Shown one piece after another: positions 20,455 through 23,561 of a DNA stretch of 23,561 nucleotides. The stretch's first letter is position 1; every line of letters begins with the position of its first letter. Source of the stretch: an uncultured Lachnospiraceae bacterium (GTDB lineage Bacteria > Bacillota > Clostridia > Lachnospirales > Lachnospiraceae). Location of the stretch: the NCBI GenBank assembly GCA_910578885.1, contig CAJTSH010000045.1, positions 1 through 23,561 on the forward strand, in the 5' to 3' direction. The translations under genes were made by a program, and so were the position numbers. The notes under the pieces are model-generated. The model did no database searches. It worked only from the letters and a program-made list of their open reading frames with translations, and had not been told where the DNA came from.

Positions 20455-22680
20455 ATGAGAAACGAGTGGAGAGGATTCCAAGGCGGAGCATGGGAGAAAG
20501 AAGTAAATGTAAGAGATTTCATCCAGAAAAATTACATGCCGTATGAAGGAGACGACAGCTTCTTGGAAGGACCGACAAGAGATACCACGGATTTGTGGAA
20601 CGAGGTGTTAGAGCTGTCCAGACAGGAGAGAGAAGCGGGCGGCGTTTTAGATATGGACACGAAGGTGATTTCGACAATTACTTCCCATCCGGCGGCTTAT
20701 ATAGATAAAGAAAAAGAAAAAATCGTTGGTTTCCAGACGGATAAGCCGATGAAGCGTGCCCTGATGCCTTATGGCGGTATCCGCATGGCAATTAAGGCAT
20801 GCGAGGATAACGGATATACGGTAGACCCGGAGGTCGTGGAGTATTTTACCACCCACAGGAAAACCCACAATGCAGGAGTCTTTGACGCATATACGCCGGA
20901 AATGCGTGCCTGCCGCTCGAACCATATCATTACCGGACTTCCGGATGCGTACGGAAGAGGGCGTATTATCGGTGATTACCGCCGTCCGGCTCTGTATGGT
21001 GTGGACAGACTGATTGAGGATAAGGAGGCACAAAAGGCGGGAACAAGGACAATCATGTATTCCGACGTAATCCGGGAGCGTGAGGAATTGTCCGAGCAGA
21101 TTCGCGCATTGAAGATGTTAAAAGAGCTTGCGAACATCTATGGATGTGACATTTCAAAGCCTGCGTCCAACCTGCTGGAAGCGACACAGGCAGTATATTT
21201 TGCATATCTGGCAACGGTCAAGGAACAGAACGGTGCGGCAATGAGCCTCGGACGCACCTCCACCTTCTTAGATATCTACGCAGAGCGGGATTTGAGGGAA
21301 GGAACATTTACAGAGCAGGAAATTCAGGAAATTATCGACCAGTTCATCATGAAGCTGCGTATGATCCGTTTCGCAAGAACACCGGATTACAACAACATTT
21401 TCGCAGGAGATCCGAACTGGGTAACAGAATCCATCGGCGGTATCGGAGTAGACGGACGTCCGTTAGTGACCAAGATGTCTTACCGTTACTTAAATACTCT
21501 CAACAATTTGGGGGCTGCGCCAGAGCCGAACCTGACGGTGCTCTGGTCGGTGAAGCTGCCGGAGAACTTTAAGAAATTCTGTGCAGAAATTTCTGTCAAG
21601 CACTCTGCAATCCAGTATGAGAATGATGATTTGATGCGCGTCATCCACGGAGACGATTACGGAATCGCATGTTGTGTATCCTCCATGAGAATCGGAAAAG
21701 AAATGCAGTTCTTTGGAGCAAGGGCAAACCTTGCAAAGTGTCTGCTCTATGCAATTAACGGCGGTGTAGACGAAATGACCGGACAGCAGGTGGGACCAAA
21801 GTTCAGGCCGATTACTTCTGAATATCTGGATTTTGACGAGGTCATGGATAAGTACAAGGATATGATGAAATGGCTTGCCGGCGTTTATGTGAATGCACTG
21901 AATATCATCCATTACATGCATGACAAATACAGCTATGAGCGTTTGCAGATGTCCTTACACGATAAGAATGTAAAACGTTGGTTCGCAACCGGTATTGCCG
22001 GAATGTCTGTGGTGGCAGATTCTTTGTCGGCAATCAAATATGCAAAGGTAAAAGTCATCCGCAACGAGCAGGGACTGGCAACGGATTTTGAAATAGATGG
22101 AGATTTCCCGAAATACGGAAATGATGACGACAGGGTGGATGAGCTGGCACAGGAGGTACTGCACTTATTCATGCAGTATTTAAAAGGAAACCATACCTAC
22201 CGCGGCGGTGTGCATACGACGTCCATTCTTACCATCACTTCAAATGTTACTTATGGTAAGAATACGGGGGCGACGCCGGACGGAAGGAAGTGCGGAGAAG
22301 CATTTGCACCGGGAGCGAATCCGATGCATGGCAGAGATACCAACGGGGCGGTGGCGTCCTTAGCGTCTGTCGCAAAACTGCCGTTTGCCGATGCGCAGGA
22401 CGGAATTTCCAATACCTTTTCCATTGTTCCGGACGCACTTGGGAAGGACGGAACAGATGCAGACAATCTGGTGGCAATGTTAGACGGTTATGTGGAGAAG
22501 GGCGGTCATCATCTGAACGTCAACGTTTTCAACAGAGACACACTGTTAGACGCACAGAAGCACCCGGAGAAATATCCGCAATTGACGATTCGCGTCTCCG
22601 GCTATGCCGTAAACTTTATCAAGCTGACAAAGGCACAGCAGGATGAGGTCATTGCAAGAACCTTCCACGAGAGGTTATAG
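20455..22680 (+). CDS. pflB: Pyruvate formate-lyase (formate C-acetyltransferase)
   Basis: A 741-residue glycyl radical enzyme converting pyruvate and CoA to acetyl-CoA and formate. The active-site pair Cys406-Cys407 lies in GIACCVSSMRIGKEMQFFGA, the pyruvate-specific type rather than the dehydratase type with a single Cys. The APGANPMHGRD segment and the C-terminal radical loop RVSGYAV with Gly716 complete the signature. Length is close to E. coli PflB (760). I use ATG 20455 after AAGGAGGAG; the frame is open further upstream to 20365 but that part reads through leader RNA. The activase gene follows 13 bases later. The ZTP riboswitch upstream links it to one-carbon metabolism, since formate feeds 10-formyl-THF for purine synthesis. 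The radical is oxygen-sensitive, consistent with an anaerobe. Confidence 0.97.
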   Translation: MRNEWRGFQGGAWEKEVNVRDFIQKNYMPYEGDDSFLEGPTRDTTDLWNEVLELSRQEREAGGVLDMDTKVISTITSHPAAYIDKEKEKIVGFQTDKPMKRALMPYGGIRMAIKACEDNGYTVDPEVVEYFTTHRKTHNAGVFDAYTPEMRACRSNHIITGLPDAYGRGRIIGDYRRPALYGVDRLIEDKEAQKAGTRTIMYSDVIREREELSEQIRALKMLKELANIYGCDISKPASNLLEATQAVYFAYLATVKEQNGAAMSLGRTSTFLDIYAERDLREGTFTEQEIQEIIDQFIMKLRMIRFARTPDYNNIFAGDPNWVTESIGGIGVDGRPLVTKMSYRYLNTLNNLGAAPEPNLTVLWSVKLPENFKKFCAEISVKHSAIQYENDDLMRVIHGDDYGIACCVSSMRIGKEMQFFGARANLAKCLLYAINGGVDEMTGQQVGPKFRPITSEYLDFDEVMDKYKDMMKWLAGVYVNALNIIHYMHDKYSYERLQMSLHDKNVKRWFATGIAGMSVVADSLSAIKYAKVKVIRNEQGLATDFEIDGDFPKYGNDDDRVDELAQEVLHLFMQYLKGNHTYRGGVHTTSILTITSNVTYGKNTGATPDGRKCGEAFAPGANPMHGRDTNGAVASLASVAKLPFADAQDGISNTFSIVPDALGKDGTDADNLVAMLDGYVEKGGHHLNVNVFNRDTLLDAQKHPEKYPQLTIRVSGYAVNFIKLTKAQQDEVIARTFHERL

Positions 22681-22693
22681 AGAGGAGGCGGCT

Positions 22694-23428
22694 ATGGAAG
22701 GATATATCCATTCATTTGAGAGTTTTGGAACAGTAGACGGACCGGGAGTCAGATTCGTGGTATTCTTTCAGGGCTGCCCTATGCGCTGCAAATACTGCCA
22801 TAATCCGGATACTTGGAATATGGCAGACGCTGCGCTGACGGAAACGGATACAATCATTGAGAAAATCGAGCGTAACAGGAGCTTCTACCGTACCGGCGGC
22901 ATTACCGCAACCGGAGGGGAACCGCTGATGCAGATAGATTTTCTGACAGAGCTTTTTACCAAGGCGAAAGAGCGGGGGATTCATACTTGTCTGGATACCT
23001 CAGGCATTCTCTATGATGAGGAGAAGGAAGAGCTAATGGAAAAATTTGAAAAGCTGTTTTTGGTGACAGACCTTGCTATGCTGGATATCAAGCATATCGA
23101 GGAGAAGGCACACCGGGAATTGACAGGTCATTCTAACCGGAATGTATTTGCATTTGCAAAAGCGCTAAAACGGGCGCGGATTCCGGTATGGATCCGTCAT
23201 GTAGTGGTTCCGGGGATTACTTTTGATGAACAGGAATTGACAGAGCTTGGGAGATTTATAAAAACACTTTCAAATTTTGAAAAATTAGAGGTACTGCCCT
23301 ATCATACGATGGGGAAGGTAAAGTATGAGAATCTTGGAATCGAATATCCTCTTGGTGATACGCCGCAGTTGACGAAAGAGGAAGCGGACTATGCGAGGAA
23401 ACTGATAGAAACAGCGATGGAAGGATAG
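22694..23428 (+). CDS. pflA: Pyruvate formate-lyase activating enzyme (radical SAM)
   Basis: A 244-residue radical SAM enzyme that abstracts hydrogen from the PflB glycine. CPMRCKYC gives the CxxxCxxC [4Fe-4S] ligands Cys28, Cys32 and Cys35; TATGGEPLMQ is the SAM-binding GGE motif; DIKHIEEKAHRELTG and WIRHVVVPGIT are typical of PflA. GTVDGPGVRFVVFFQGC at the N-terminus is the family start. No extra ferredoxin domain is present, so this is the short PflA type. GAGGAGG precedes ATG 22694; the longer frame from 22643 overlaps pflB and has no ribosome binding site. Same operon as pflB, and the transcript appears to end at the hairpin at 23481. Confidence 0.96.
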   Translation: MEGYIHSFESFGTVDGPGVRFVVFFQGCPMRCKYCHNPDTWNMADAALTETDTIIEKIERNRSFYRTGGITATGGEPLMQIDFLTELFTKAKERGIHTCLDTSGILYDEEKEELMEKFEKLFLVTDLAMLDIKHIEEKAHRELTGHSNRNVFAFAKALKRARIPVWIRHVVVPGITFDEQELTELGRFIKTLSNFEKLEVLPYHTMGKVKYENLGIEYPLGDTPQLTKEEADYARKLIETAMEG

Positions 23429-23480
23429 GAGGAGAAGAAAAGGATATTGAGGAAAGAATGAGAAAACATTTGGATATACA

Positions 23481-23519
23481 GGAGCTGCCGCAGAATGATT
23501 TTTATTTTGCAGCAGCTTC
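23481..23519 (+). terminator. Terminator hairpin after pflA, T-run replaced by intron
   Basis: GGAGCTGCCGCAGAAT (23481-23496) pairs with ATTTTGCAGCAGCTTC (23504-23519), 15 of 16 positions pairing, with loop GATTTTT. Only ATT follows before the intron-like sequence at 23523, as if the rest of a T-run had been separated by an insertion. Confidence 0.65.
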
Positions 23520-23522
23520 ATT

Positions 23523-23561
23523 GTGCGCCTAGCGGCGCACGTTTCTAACGGGTGAAAGTCC
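23523..23561 (+). mobile_element. 5' end of a group II intron, probably class C (continues past window)
   Basis: The sequence begins GTGCGCC, fitting the group II 5' consensus GUGYG, and 26 bases later reads GGGTGAAAGTCC, matching the GGGUGARAGUCC element near the start of bacterial class C introns such as the Oceanobacillus iheyensis one. GTGCGCC also pairs with GGCGCAC (23534-23540). Class C introns are known to insert just downstream of terminator hairpins, and here the hairpin ends three bases before. Only 39 bases are in the window, so catalytic domain V and the reverse transcriptase cannot be checked. Confidence 0.6.

Noticed and set aside
23523..23540. GTGCGCC/GGCGCAC hairpin as the pflA terminator
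   Set aside because: It has no T-run, lies directly after a better terminator hairpin, and its wording and the following GGGTGAAAGTCC fit a group II intron start.
1..23561. CRISPR array, tRNA or rRNA genes
   Set aside because: No regularly spaced repeats and no cloverleaf or rRNA-like sequence was seen on either strand by eye.

Overview
The window looks like chromosomal DNA of a spore-forming, anaerobic Firmicute, most likely a gut-type Lachnospiraceae (Blautia/Dorea/Mediterraneibacter-like). The case rests on family content: CIRCE-controlled clpB, tandem Spo0A boxes, a ZTP riboswitch ahead of pyruvate formate-lyase, TnpV-type transposon remnants, and strong AGGAGG ribosome binding sites. 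No database search was possible, so species is not claimed.

Layout. 1-3206 is an accessory, partly decayed stretch: the tail of an ABC-2 permease, a tnpV gene broken by an inversion, a TetR regulator overlapping a CPBP membrane protease, and debris of a secreted protein. 3207-4386 holds a divergent HxlR regulator and flavoprotein oxidoreductase, followed by a dead second flavoprotein copy. 4490-7243 is clpB with CIRCE and a terminator. 7243-8915 is a secreted GH19 chitinase behind two tandem 0A boxes. asnB (asparagine synthetase) follows on the minus strand. 11003-16234 is a two-component system plus an ABC exporter (response regulator, sensor kinase, ATPase, FtsX-type permease), with dyads and direct repeats ahead of both halves. 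16323-19973 is a probable defence cassette: a small minus-strand gene sharing a face-to-face promoter with a three-gene operon encoding a DUF262 protein with a sigma-1.1-like head, a DUF3696 AAA ATPase and an unrecognised third protein. 20037-23428 is a ZTP riboswitch, an unusually long structured leader, pflB and pflA. The last 39 bases look like the 5' end of a class C group II intron inserted just after the pflA terminator hairpin.

How genes work together. PflA installs the glycyl radical on PflB, and the ZTP riboswitch ties their expression to one-carbon (10-formyl-THF) status, which fits formate as product. The kinase and regulator probably sense a cell-envelope stress and induce the adjacent exporter. 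The three-gene operon has the make-up of an anti-phage system (nuclease/NTPase-like DUF262 plus OLD/SMC-like ATPase plus a partner).

Most worth following up: the defence operon with its sigma-1.1-like fusion, the reversible-looking tnpV inversion, the tandem 0A boxes ahead of the chitinase, the leader between riboswitch and pflB, and the intron sitting on a terminator.
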